From Glaciecola sp964643575 (GTDB lineage Bacteria > Pseudomonadota > Gammaproteobacteria > Enterobacterales > Alteromonadaceae), in contig CAZXTD010000088.1 of assembly GCA_964643575.1 (NCBI GenBank), forward strand, positions 1 through 16,488: a stretch of 16,488 nucleotides of DNA. Reading direction: 5' to 3'. A program made the translations under genes and the position numbers. Below, one piece after another: positions 7,675 to 15,293 of this stretch; position 1 is the first letter of the stretch; the number at the start of each line of letters is the position of its first letter. Under the pieces are notes generated by a model, which saw only the letters and a list, made by a program, of their open reading frames with translations, made no database searches and was not told the origin of the DNA.

Positions 7675-8574
7675 GTGTTAAAAAAATCAAAGACAATCAT
7701 GAAAAAGTGCCTAATCGCAAGCAGCTTGTTGCTCGCATTCAATACTGCAAACGCAGAAGTACAAACTGGCAATGATGCAAATACTGCTACCAATACCGAT
7801 GCCGCAATTGCTGCAATCTATAGTGGGAACAGAGGAACCAATGGCGGTGGCGATCAAAGCCTACAGTTTGGTGACGTGTTACAAGGCGGCGTGAATAACG
7901 ATTTGCTGATTGGTGCGTTAGGCATAGATGTAATGCTAGGAGGCGAGGGTGACGACATTATTATAGGTGGCACAGAAGACTTTAACCCTCTTAATCGCGA
8001 CCGCGCTTTTGGTCAAGCTGGCGATGACACTTTTTTATGGGCACCTGGCGATGGTAATGACCTTTTCCACGGTGGAGAAGGGATGGACGTGTTGTTTATG
8101 ACACTCATTGGCGAAAATACGGACGCAAACGGCAACACTGAAGGCGCTCCCTTTTTTGGTGTAAGCCCACCCAATACAAGTGGTGCGGGTGATTTTGACG
8201 GCATATTTGAAGTCTCGGCTGGTATCCCTGTTGTCAACGTTGCCAACGGTCCAGGTTTTTGCGAACTCGTTGAAAAAGATGCCGAAAACGAAGCTGGCCT
8301 AGAAGCACTTGAACTCGACCATTTAGTGCGCTTTGTACTTCGTGGGCCAAGAGCTGCATTTGAAGCGGCTGACGCCAGTATCGACCCAGCCACACTTGAT
8401 AATGGCTTGCGTGTTTCGATTCACTTAAAAGACGTTGAGTTTTTAGTATGTGCAGGCCAAACAGCCGGTACGGTTGAGATACTTGACCTACGCACGGTGC
8501 CTGCTCAGTTAGTTGATGCAAGTGCACTGCCTATTGTCGCGGGCAACTTACTCGCCGACAGCGTGCAAAACTAG
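7675..8574 (+). CDS. Exported RTX-repeat calcium-binding protein (upstream paralogue)
   Basis: 299 residues from GTG 7675, supported by GAGGA 7 nt upstream; the in-frame ATG at 7699 has no Shine-Dalgarno. A Sec signal peptide ends near residue 27 (NTANA before EVQTG) and there is no lipobox, so the product is predicted periplasmic or secreted. Residues about 70-140 carry RTX/hemolysin-type glycine-Asp nonapeptides (GGEGDDIIIGG, GQAGDDTFLWAPGDGNDLF, GGEGMDVL), which bind calcium in a beta-roll. The C-terminal 150 residues are beta-rich and hold two Cys (196 in GPGFC, 259 in EFLVCA), conserved in the next gene and so a probable disulfide. It is about half identical by eye over the core to the gene at 8690, 115 nt downstream. 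Function unknown. Its C-terminus shows no obvious type I secretion signal. Confidence 0.8.
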   Translation: MLKKSKTIMKKCLIASSLLLAFNTANAEVQTGNDANTATNTDAAIAAIYSGNRGTNGGGDQSLQFGDVLQGGVNNDLLIGALGIDVMLGGEGDDIIIGGTEDFNPLNRDRAFGQAGDDTFLWAPGDGNDLFHGGEGMDVLFMTLIGENTDANGNTEGAPFFGVSPPNTSGAGDFDGIFEVSAGIPVVNVANGPGFCELVEKDAENEAGLEALELDHLVRFVLRGPRAAFEAADASIDPATLDNGLRVSIHLKDVEFLVCAGQTAGTVEILDLRTVPAQLVDASALPIVAGNLLADSVQN

Positions 8575-8580
8575 ACTATT

Positions 8581-8594
8581 GCGGGCTATCCCGC
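8581..8594 (+). terminator. Short GC hairpin between the RTX paralogues, possible attenuator
   Basis: GCGGG-CTAT-CCCGC forms a 5-bp stem 6 nt after the stop of the first RTX gene. The flanking ATT/AAT extends pairing across a one-base bulge. There is no proper T-run, so it is more likely a partial terminator or mRNA 3'-end stabiliser than a full stop before the second paralogue. Confidence 0.35.
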
Positions 8595-8689
8595 TAATTC
8601 AATTAATAGCTAACAAACATATATCGTAAAGCCTAATTTTACCCAAAACAACAAATAGGTTTTACCCAACAAGAGATTGGAGCAACACA

Positions 8690-9673
8690 ATGAAAAACAT
8701 ATCAAACAAAAACAGCAATATGAAAAAATTAACGTTGAGCTTGGCGTCTGTCATGATAGCCGCAGTGCTAACAGGGTGTGGTAGCGATTACAACGACGAC
8801 GATAATTACGTCGCACCTACGCCTCCTGCTGCACCTGCGCCAGTGGTTAAGGTATTCGAACTGCAACTTGGTTCAGATCTTAACACCGGTAGTAACTCAC
8901 TTTTATCACTTAATCCAGGCGGCCCGGGTGGTTCACCTAATCAAAGCTTACGTGCCGGCAATGTTTTTATTGGCAACGATGACGACAATATTCAAATAGG
9001 CGGCCTTGGCGTTGATGTGCTGCTAGGCTATGCGGGTGACGATATTTTAATAGGCGGCACCGAAGACTTTAACTCGAGCGTAGACGGTGATGCCCGTGGC
9101 TCTGACAATCGTGACCGTGCATTGGGTCATGACGGCGACGATACCTTTATTTGGGCACCAGGCGATGGTAGTGACTTCTTTGATGGCGGTGACGGTATCG
9201 ACGTGGTTATTTTTGGTGTACTAGGCGAAGCAGCAGACGCAGATGGCAGCACAGCAGGCGCACCATTCTTTAATGTTAACCCACCTGGTAACGCTGGCAG
9301 TCAAAACTTTGATGGTATTTTCTTGGATGATAACTCACAACCCCAAGTAAGAGTGTCGAACTCCCCGGGCTTTTGTAGCATTTTATCTAAAGACGATAAC
9401 CAAGCTGCCTTTGATACTCTTGATATCGACAATGTTGTTCGTTTTTCATTGCGCGGTATAGCAAACGCGTTTGATGCGGGTGACCGCGCCGACGACGATG
9501 GCCTGCGTGTTGCCGTTACGCTTAAGAATACTGAGTTTGTTGTATGTACAGCCAGAACAGTTGACGACGCAGTTGCCGCAAACAATATTGAAGTATTTGA
9601 TGTATCAGGCGACACGCCAGTAGCCGCAAGCGTTGACGACTTACCAGCTTACGTGCAAGACCTGATTCTTTAA
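8690..9673 (+). CDS. RTX-repeat lipoprotein (downstream paralogue)
   Basis: 327 residues from ATG 8690, with GGAG 7 nt upstream; an internal ATG (Met11) would also leave a complete signal. The lipobox LTGC gives lipidated Cys30 with Gly at +2, followed by an Asp-rich stretch and a Pro/Ala linker (about 31-52). RTX-like repeats occupy about 90-175 (GNDDDNIQIGG, GYAGDDILIGG, GHDGDDTFIWAPGDGSDFF, GGDGIDVV). The C-terminal domain shares with the upstream gene the blocks GAPFF, FDGIF, SPGFC (Cys229), VRFSLRG, DDGLRVAVTLKNTEFVVC (Cys286). The pair is a tandem duplication in which one copy is membrane-anchored and the other soluble, likely co-transcribed and ending at the terminator at 9692. Calcium binding is expected from the repeats; the role is unknown. 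Confidence 0.8.
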   Translation: MKNISNKNSNMKKLTLSLASVMIAAVLTGCGSDYNDDDNYVAPTPPAAPAPVVKVFELQLGSDLNTGSNSLLSLNPGGPGGSPNQSLRAGNVFIGNDDDNIQIGGLGVDVLLGYAGDDILIGGTEDFNSSVDGDARGSDNRDRALGHDGDDTFIWAPGDGSDFFDGGDGIDVVIFGVLGEAADADGSTAGAPFFNVNPPGNAGSQNFDGIFLDDNSQPQVRVSNSPGFCSILSKDDNQAAFDTLDIDNVVRFSLRGIANAFDAGDRADDDGLRVAVTLKNTEFVVCTARTVDDAVAANNIEVFDVSGDTPVAASVDDLPAYVQDLIL

Positions 9674-9691
9674 TAAGTTGTTCCTATAATC

Positions 9692-9735
9692 AAAAGGCTT
9701 GACTGGCGTTTATTCACGTTGGCTAAGCCTTTTTT
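9692..9735 (+). terminator. Intrinsic terminator after the RTX pair
   Basis: AAAAGGCTT (9692-9700) pairs with AAGCCTTTT (9725-9733). The stem extends inward through G-U pairs and one mismatch to a loop of about 8 nt. The strand continues in a T-run to 9735. It lies 18 nt after the stop of the second RTX gene and closes that transcription unit. Confidence 0.8.
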
Positions 9736-9819
9736 CACAGACCCTTGAGGCACTGTAAGTTTAAAACACTCGTTTATTTACACAATACCTCTGAACTAAG
9801 ACTGGCTGCGCAAGTCTCT

Positions 9820-9825
9820 TATAAC
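9820..9825 (+). promoter_or_regulatory. Candidate -10 element (TATAAC) for the lipoprotein at 9881
   Basis: TATAAC matches the sigma-70 -10 consensus at five of six positions, 55 nt before ATG 9881 and downstream of the RTX terminator. No good -35 is found at 16-18 nt. A 5-bp inverted repeat (AGACT 9799-9803, AGTCT 9813-9817) lies immediately upstream. Confidence 0.3.
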
Positions 9826-9880
9826 AACTCTCTCGTTTTTACTTCTCTTCTCAAAATTTGTCAGCAAGGAATAAGCATTC

Positions 9881-10552
9881 ATGACAAGACCGCTAGTGCG
9901 TTTTGCAGGTAATAAATTTTTTAAGACGCTACTGATTGTGATGGTTCTGTCAAACTTAAGTGCTTGTCGGATCATTGAGAATACGATTATGCCGCTAGAC
10001 AAAAATTTTAATGACAGACAGACGTTTACTCTTGAAGATTCGTCCTTTTCTTCTCAAGGGCCTAATTTTCAATATTTTGACGAAAGATTTGAGCAAGAGA
10101 TTGGCGAATTTCATATCGCTAACGTCGATGTAGAGGGCAAAAGGATTAACAGTAGAAGAGACTATGATTTTGGTATCGCTCCTATTGGTTTTTTATTTTT
10201 GGATGAATCGTTTTTAAGAGAAGAATGGAAAAATACTTTTAGCGAACGTTATCGTTTTTCATTTGATGTTATGCACAATCAAAAAAGACTAAATCGTGCA
10301 CAATGCAGCGCTCAAGTTACAGGGTCAGCAACTGAATCTGAAGAAATTTTTTCGAGTAAGACTGAAAGTGAAGGCGAAACTAAAGAATTTTTTGAAATAG
10401 AATGTATCTTAGGTTTTGAAGGAAAAACCGCCACTTTGCAAATAGCCGAAGAAAGCTACAAGTCGGTTCAGGTGTTTATATTATCTGAACACAATTTAAG
10501 CATGACGCCAAGCTATCAAAAAGAGTATCAGTATTCCTCCGGCGAATCGTAA
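9881..10552 (+). CDS. Unrecognised lipoprotein, probably truncated by a nonsense codon
   Basis: 223 residues from ATG 9881, with AAGGA (9866-9870) 10 nt upstream. The signal peptide ends in the lipobox LSAC, giving lipidated Cys29 with Arg at +2, so outer-membrane sorting is expected. The mature part is rich in charged and aromatic residues, predicted mostly beta, with two Cys (in RAQCSAQ and IECILGF) that could pair. No enzymatic motif or named family is recognised. The reading frame stops at TAA 10550-10552 but continues in the same frame for 70 more codons that look coding (see 10553-10765), so the intact ancestor may have had about 294 residues. The low-complexity Ser/Glu segment before the second Cys (SATESEEIFSSKTESEGETK) is probably a surface loop. 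Confidence 0.7.
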   Translation: MTRPLVRFAGNKFFKTLLIVMVLSNLSACRIIENTIMPLDKNFNDRQTFTLEDSSFSSQGPNFQYFDERFEQEIGEFHIANVDVEGKRINSRRDYDFGIAPIGFLFLDESFLREEWKNTFSERYRFSFDVMHNQKRLNRAQCSAQVTGSATESEEIFSSKTESEGETKEFFEIECILGFEGKTATLQIAEESYKSVQVFILSEHNLSMTPSYQKEYQYSSGES

Positions 10553-10765
10553 ACACTCATCGACAGGGGAGTTAGTGGATTCGTCACCACACAACTAGGC
10601 AAACCTGTCTCGGCGCTTTCTGTACTTTCCGATAAAAAACTCACGCTTTCAACTTCTCACGCGCCAGAGCAGCAGGCAGAACAAATTGCCTTAAACTACA
10701 GTGTGTATATGTTTAAGCGCCTCGAGCCTGAATGGTTAAAGACTTCGTCAAATTCATTAAAATAA
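10553..10765 (+). pseudogene. In-frame 70-codon continuation of the lipoprotein gene after its stop
   Basis: Directly after TAA 10550-10552 the same frame stays open for 70 codons to TAA 10763-10765, with no usable start codon until late in the stretch. The translation reads like the end of a folded domain: a strand-turn-strand (SGFVTTQLGKPVSALSVLS), a basic strand, then a hydrophobic amphipathic helix (QQAEQIALNYSVYMFKRLEPEW). It ends 18 nt before the convergent gene's stop. The simplest reading is that the lipoprotein at 9881 once ran through to 10765 and has a nonsense mutation or base-call error. The alternative is a decayed relic of another gene that happens to share the frame. Confidence 0.5.
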
Positions 10766-10783
10766 TAAGTAGTCGAACTGCTC

Positions 10784-11767
10784 TCAAACCTCAGTTGGCC
10801 GCGTTCTAATTTTATGCATTAAGTCATAATTTGGTGCGGCAAAAGGGAGGTTTTTTTGCAATACAATGCATGCATAAAGCACTGACGATAAACGGTGATT
10901 GGCATCTGGGTAAGCCTGGGCCCTTATGTGCCCTACCATCATAAAACAGGCAATATCGTACCAGCGCTCTCTTTGTGCTTGTGCGCCAGCTCGCAAGCCC
11001 ATAGCAAGTTCAATGACATACTCTTGTAGATATCTGCCGCTTGCTGTGCCGCCATATTCTGCTTCTGAACCAACATCGAGTATAGGCCTTTGCACAAAAT
11101 CCTTGTGCCCCGTCATAGTGTCAATTTTATCAATATTATCAACATTGAATAAATCACGATTATTAGCGACATAGTCGTGAACCAGCTCGCGCAGCGGTAT
11201 TCTTACATCTTCGTTTCTTGGGTTCATGAGAGTAGCGGAACTGCCAGTACACCAGTCTACTGCCGTTGCTACCTCGCCTGCAATGCTGTCAGGGTCTAGT
11301 GCAAGACCACCAGAGGGATTAAGAGTGGCTCGTTGGGTTTCGTCTGCGATTTTACGGTGCAGCGTGCCTTGCAAAGCAAGTAAAAACATTTGGTCAATCT
11401 TAACTTTTGAATTACAGACTTTACGCGCTTCCCTATCAAGAATATTAGAATGAAAGCGCACCATGTCTGGCAAAGATTCTGGAGTAAGCTCTTGACGAAT
11501 AGTCATTGATTTGAAATCTGAAATACCTAAGTAGGTGCGAAACGCACAATCTGCGGCAGTCTCAGCATCGCTTGCTCTGGCGAGGTTGAGAAAACCACCT
11601 GTGCGTCTTATGTCAGAAAGATATTGTTCAAATGGTACGCTAATTTTTCGGATTTTAACCTGTTCATACCTTGTCTCCTGTGCCATCTCTATTTCGCCGA
11701 AATCGTCCGGGCCAAAAGAGTATCGACGGTTTTTTTTCTTCTTTCTAAAAATATCAAACACACCCAT
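10784..11767 (-). CDS. Fic/Doc-fold-like protein lacking the catalytic histidine (tentative)
   Basis: 327 residues; the ATG at 11767 is preceded by GGTGGA 8 nt upstream. There is no signal peptide; the N-terminus is strongly basic (FRKKKKNRR, 8-15), encoded in part by an A8 run. The body is predicted mostly helical. Near the C-terminus, YPDANHR (286-292) followed by a hydrophobic helix (LSSVLYACIVLQKN) resembles the Fic/Doc signature HxFx(D/E)(G/A)N(G/K)R and its following helix. The His position is Gln284 (codon CAG), while Asp288, Asn290 and Arg292 are kept. Fic proteins transfer AMP or other phosphate-containing groups using that His, so this copy would be altered or inactive if truly related. 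The rest of the sequence is not recognised. It lies 120 nt downstream of the sulfatase on the same strand and may have its own promoter. Confidence 0.5.
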   Translation of the reverse strand: MGVFDIFRKKKKNRRYSFGPDDFGEIEMAQETRYEQVKIRKISVPFEQYLSDIRRTGGFLNLARASDAETAADCAFRTYLGISDFKSMTIRQELTPESLPDMVRFHSNILDREARKVCNSKVKIDQMFLLALQGTLHRKIADETQRATLNPSGGLALDPDSIAGEVATAVDWCTGSSATLMNPRNEDVRIPLRELVHDYVANNRDLFNVDNIDKIDTMTGHKDFVQRPILDVGSEAEYGGTASGRYLQEYVIELAMGLRAGAQAQRERWYDIACFMMVGHIRAQAYPDANHRLSSVLYACIVLQKNLPFAAPNYDLMHKIRTRPTEV

Positions 11768-11792
11768 CTTAATTTTCCACCGTAAAAGTAAA

Positions 11793-11809
11793 ATTGTAGC
11801 TAAAAGCTA
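11793..11809 (-). promoter_or_regulatory. Candidate -10 (TACAAT) with overlapping palindrome upstream of the Fic-like gene
   Basis: On the minus strand TACAAT (11798-11793) lies 25 nt before the ATG at 11767. The inverted repeat TAGCT-AAA-AGCTA (11797-11809) overlaps its upstream edge, where an operator could sit. The -35 is poor. It would give the gene transcription separate from the sulfatase. Confidence 0.3.
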
Positions 11810-11887
11810 TTAATTATCTCTACGTTGCTACATTTACGAAAGTTGCGCTTGATGTATTATTTTGCCAAATTCGCTAATAAATAGGCG

Positions 11888-13741
11888 CTAGTCTGACTCA
11901 CCTAGCTGTGTAATCGTCACCTCTTTTATCGATAGATTGTGCATGTTTTTATCTTTGCTAAAACTAATCACTAAATCAGTCGTGCCTTGGTTTAACTCGA
12001 GTACGCCTGCATTGATAGTTTGCCAAGTTAAATCGGGTGCTTCGTCTGTATAGTATTGGCGCTTGGTAGATAACTGTTCGCCAACGTAGGTGTTTAGATC
12101 GTCGACTTTTAATATTTGGTCTTGTCCGCTAAGTGTGATGGTATCGATGAAACCTGCAGTTTCGGTCGCATAGCTCACATTAACTCGATAGCGGCCTGTG
12201 GAAACCACTTTTAAAGGCCAGTAGGCACTGCCGTCATTTTCATTTATTGCCACCAGCCAATCGTGAGACCATCCGGCGCCATGTTTATAATCCAAATTAT
12301 CTTTGATGAGTGCCTCATGTGCAGGCAATAGCACTTCTGGGTTTTGAGCGTGCCCTACTTCTATTGGAATGGTTTTATACGGCATATGAGCTGCGGTAAT
12401 CTGTTCGTACCAATTGGTAAATGTATCTTTGTATTGCGCAAGTACTTGGGGCTTGGTCTCTGCGAGGTCTGTTTTTTGGCTTGGGTCTTCGAGCAAATCA
12501 AACAAACGCCATTGCTTATCTTCGCCAGCAAGGGCTAAATAGCGCTCGCTTCTTACCGCTGCAGGTGTAGGTTGAATAGGGTCTTTTGAAGAGTCTTTGC
12601 TAATACGAAAACGATGCGTAAACAAATAGCGCTCTGGCCAGTCTTGCTCGGTGTTAACTAGCAAGGGCGTTAAGTCTTTGCCATCAAACTCATTGGCATC
12701 AAAGTCTATATTGGCCAAAGACAACAAGGTAGGCACTATGTCGATATGCTGAGTAATAGGCGCAACTTTGTGCATGGGCAGTTTACCATCGGGCCAGTAA
12801 ATGGCTAATGGCGAACGCACGCCGCCTTCGTCAACAATGCCTTTATGTCCTTTTAAGTTTGCATTGTATCGGGTAATCCCGTTTGGAAAAGCCGGCCCAT
12901 TATCAGACGTGTACAAAATGATGGTGTTATCAAGCTGTCCGTTTGCTTTTAGCGCAGCTACAACTTTTTCCACATTTTGGTCGATATTTTCCATCATGGC
13001 ATAAATTGATGCGTTTACGTCTTCTAAACCCATTGCCTTGTATTTGGCAAACAAATCTGCAGGCGACTGAAAAGGCCCATGCGGCGTGTTAAAGCTGAGC
13101 ATCGTGAAAAAGGGCGACTGGCTTTGGGCTTGCTGGTTAATAAAATTTACGGCCTTATCGGTAATTGCGTCGGCAACATAGCCCTCATACTTCACTTTCT
13201 TATTGTTATGATGAAGATAATTATCGAAGTACTCAGACAAATGCCCCGCCGAAAAGCCGTAAAATTCATCAAAACCTTGGCCAATTGGGTCGTGCGGATA
13301 CTGCAGACCATTGTGCCATTTTCCAAACAAGCCATTGTTGTAACCATGAGGCTTTAAACGTTCAGCCAAAGTCTCAATGGAGCTATGCATTTTCTCGCCG
13401 CCGCGAGTCACGTGGAACACCCCTGTTTTTAGATAATGCTTGCCCGACAGCAGGCTCGCTCGAGTGGGCGCGCACACTGCGCTGACATAGAAGCGATTGA
13501 AGCTCACGCCCTGCTTAAATAAGTTATCAATAGTTGGGGTCGAGATTTGAGTATTACCGGTAAAGCCTAAATCGCCATAGCCTTGGTCGTCAGTTAGAAT
13601 GAGCAGAATATTGGGTTTGGACTGCGTTTTTTTCTTTAGTGCAATGGGGGTTTTAGCATCTTCTGATGGCCCTTGTGTACAGCCAGCCAAAACAAATAAA
13701 GATACACTCACCCAAAAAAAAGAAGATAGCTGTGATTTCAT
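11888..13741 (-). CDS. Type I (formylglycine) sulfatase lipoprotein
   Basis: 617 residues. The lipobox LAGC gives lipidated Cys21 with Thr at +2. The sulfatase signature CAPTRASLLSG puts the formylglycine precursor at Cys90 and the conserved Arg at 94. Other active-site elements are visible: metal ligands in LTDDQGYGD (Asp51, Asp52), GKWH (Lys141, His143), NTPHGPF (His221), TSDNG (Asp280, Asn281) and KGHKG (Lys297-Lys300). A C-terminal beta-rich module (about 465-615: WPLKVVSTGRYRVNVSY, VLELNQGTTDLVISF) resembles the accessory sandwich domains of marine polysaccharide sulfatases. The family hydrolyses sulfate esters, usually of sulfated glycans here; the substrate is unknown. A formylglycine-generating enzyme or anSME must be supplied from elsewhere. 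The Shine-Dalgarno is weak (GCGGGCG). The gene lies 99 nt downstream of the small membrane protein gene on the same strand. Confidence 0.92.
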   Translation of the reverse strand: MKSQLSSFFWVSVSLFVLAGCTQGPSEDAKTPIALKKKTQSKPNILLILTDDQGYGDLGFTGNTQISTPTIDNLFKQGVSFNRFYVSAVCAPTRASLLSGKHYLKTGVFHVTRGGEKMHSSIETLAERLKPHGYNNGLFGKWHNGLQYPHDPIGQGFDEFYGFSAGHLSEYFDNYLHHNNKKVKYEGYVADAITDKAVNFINQQAQSQSPFFTMLSFNTPHGPFQSPADLFAKYKAMGLEDVNASIYAMMENIDQNVEKVVAALKANGQLDNTIILYTSDNGPAFPNGITRYNANLKGHKGIVDEGGVRSPLAIYWPDGKLPMHKVAPITQHIDIVPTLLSLANIDFDANEFDGKDLTPLLVNTEQDWPERYLFTHRFRISKDSSKDPIQPTPAAVRSERYLALAGEDKQWRLFDLLEDPSQKTDLAETKPQVLAQYKDTFTNWYEQITAAHMPYKTIPIEVGHAQNPEVLLPAHEALIKDNLDYKHGAGWSHDWLVAINENDGSAYWPLKVVSTGRYRVNVSYATETAGFIDTITLSGQDQILKVDDLNTYVGEQLSTKRQYYTDEAPDLTWQTINAGVLELNQGTTDLVISFSKDKNMHNLSIKEVTITQLGESD

Positions 13742-13840
13742 AAAAACGCCCGCTGTGTCAATTTACTAAAAGTTAACATTAGTACGGTTTTTCGTTTTTG
13801 TGAAAATGCATATTTAAATTATTAATATTGCTTTGGCGCT

Positions 13841-14248
13841 TTATTTCTTAAAAATGCGCAGAGCAATATAAGCCATAGGGAAATAAGCAAGAATCAAATC
13901 GACGGCTTCAAACCAAAGCGGCGCAGGCAGTAAAATCACGTTCATCAAGCCTCCCAAGAAGAAAAAACCAGCCACACCATATGCAAACGCTTTGTGATGA
14001 CTTGCACAAATTGCTAAGGCCACCATTGCGCCCACAAGAGTACCTAGCGCGTGCGCGAGAAAAGGAAAAAGGTAGTGTTTCGGCTCAAATAAATGGATGC
14101 TAGCTTCTAGGCCTTCCATGGTCGTATTGTCGACACCAGCAGGCGGCGGTAACACCGAGCCGCTAATCATTATTAGGCCCATGTTAACAATTGACCCAAT
14201 GACTAAACCCAATAAAACCGCGAGTATATTTTTAACAATGGGACTCAT
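13841..14248 (-). CDS. Small four-helix membrane protein of unknown function
   Basis: 135 residues; the ATG at 14248 has GAGGA 7 nt upstream. Four hydrophobic segments are seen at about 6-30, 60-82, 87-108 and 113-132. Between the first two is a loop of about 30 residues with PPPAGVD and a conserved-looking FEPKHYLFPFLAHALGT, in which His and Lys sit at the membrane edge. The pattern resembles a widespread family of small uncharacterised inner-membrane proteins of marine bacteria; no function is established from sequence. It is encoded divergently from the alpha/beta-hydrolase at 14398 and upstream of the sulfatase, with which it might be co-transcribed across 99 nt. Confidence 0.75.
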   Translation of the reverse strand: MSPIVKNILAVLLGLVIGSIVNMGLIMISGSVLPPPAGVDNTTMEGLEASIHLFEPKHYLFPFLAHALGTLVGAMVALAICASHHKAFAYGVAGFFFLGGLMNVILLPAPLWFEAVDLILAYFPMAYIALRIFKK

Positions 14249-14330
14249 CTTTTAATCCTCAAATATTCTTATGCTACGCTTTGTATTTTTCGTGCTAACG
14301 TAGCTTTACACTAACACTATACCAACAAAC

Positions 14331-14359
14331 TTGGGCTCACAAGTGTTAATCAGTATGCT
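14331..14359 (+). promoter_or_regulatory. Weak candidate promoter for the alpha/beta-hydrolase at 14398
   Basis: TTGGGC (14331-14336) and TATGCT (14354-14359) are separated by 17 nt, with three and four matches to the sigma-70 hexamers. They would start transcription about 30 nt before ATG 14398. The match is weak and is reported because the spacing is ideal. Confidence 0.25.
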
Positions 14360-14397
14360 AAATCCATCAGTTCTATTGTCGAAGGAATAACCAATAT

Positions 14398-15279
14398 ATG
14401 CGATTGCTTCCACTTTCTTACTTGCAAAATCTCACAATGCTCTGCCTTTTGTTTGCAAGCACTCACATACATTCTATCTCTTATCAAGACATAAAAGAAA
14501 CGCTGAGCAATAGCTTGGAAGTGAGGGATGTTCGCTACTATGATTCTTCTGTAAAACTATCGGCTCTACCCAGCGATTGCAAAGATAGGTGCAAGCTAGA
14601 TATTCATGTTCCCTCGCGCAAAAACAGTGACGAACTACCTGTACTCGTTTGGTTTCATGGTGGTGCGCTAAAATTTGGCGACAAACATATCCCCGAGCGC
14701 CTCAAAAACCAAAACCTAATCGTGGTCTCAGCCAACTACCGCTTATATCCGAGTACATCTCCTACAGAGATCATTAAAGACGCTGCCGCCGCAGTAGCAT
14801 GGACTTTTGCCAATATTGAGCAATTTGGCGGAAATACTGAACAAATATTTTTGTCGGGCCATTCAGCAGGTGGTTATTTAGCAGCAATGTTAACGCTTAA
14901 CGACGACTTGCTTTCTCACCATAATATTCAAACATCGCAAATTGCAGGGGCCATTCCTTATAGCGGGCACACTATTACACACATGACCGTTCGTGAAGAA
15001 CGAGGCCTTGGTGAGACTGACCTTGTTGTAGATGAATACGCACCGCTTTATTATATTAAAAAAGACACACCGCCCATCTTGCTTATCACGGGCGACCGGG
15101 AGCTAGAGCTCCTTGGACGATATGAAGAAAATGCATATTTTTGGCGAATGATGCAAGTTGTCGGTAATAAACAAGTCGAATTATTTGAGCTCGAAGGCTA
15201 TGGGCACGATATGTTGGAGCCAGCACACCCGCTCACTTTGCGGTTTATCGAGAAGGTCTTAAATAAGGTCGAAGAATAA
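14398..15279 (+). CDS. Exported alpha/beta-hydrolase (esterase/lipase-like)
   Basis: 293 residues from ATG 14398; AAGGA (14382-14386) lies 11 nt upstream, a long spacing. A hydrophobic N-terminal segment (about 5-26) looks like a Sec signal, without a lipobox, so a periplasmic or secreted enzyme is expected. The alpha/beta-hydrolase elements of the BD-FAE/hormone-sensitive-lipase-like group are present: oxyanion-hole HGGA (87-90), ANYRLYP (112-118), nucleophile elbow GHSAGG (Ser156), acid in TGDRE (Asp233) and catalytic His270 in GYGHDM. Cys61 and Cys65 may form a small disulfide before the first core strand. Such enzymes cleave short-chain esters or arylesters, including acetyl or feruloyl groups on sugars; the substrate is not determined. 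It converges with the lipoprotein at 15285, leaving only 5 nt between stop codons. Confidence 0.85.
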   Translation: MRLLPLSYLQNLTMLCLLFASTHIHSISYQDIKETLSNSLEVRDVRYYDSSVKLSALPSDCKDRCKLDIHVPSRKNSDELPVLVWFHGGALKFGDKHIPERLKNQNLIVVSANYRLYPSTSPTEIIKDAAAAVAWTFANIEQFGGNTEQIFLSGHSAGGYLAAMLTLNDDLLSHHNIQTSQIAGAIPYSGHTITHMTVREERGLGETDLVVDEYAPLYYIKKDTPPILLITGDRELELLGRYEENAYFWRMMQVVGNKQVELFELEGYGHDMLEPAHPLTLRFIEKVLNKVEE

Positions 15280-15293
15280 AATCTTTATTTTAT
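15276..15293. terminator. AT-only inverted repeat spanning both convergent stop codons
   Basis: ATAAAAT (15276-15282) and ATTTTAT (15287-15293) are complementary around CTTT. Both stop codons lie inside the repeat. An AT-only stem is weak, so this is at best a modest bidirectional transcription end. Confidence 0.25.

Noticed and set aside
8013..8393. A 126-codon minus-strand frame opposite the first RTX gene
   Set aside because: It lies wholly antisense to a well-supported gene and its Ser/Pro-rich translation mirrors the Gly/Asp codons of the sense strand.
13756..13761. Perfect TTGACA (minus strand) just upstream of the sulfatase
   Set aside because: A -10 at the proper spacing would fall inside the coding sequence, and none is seen there.
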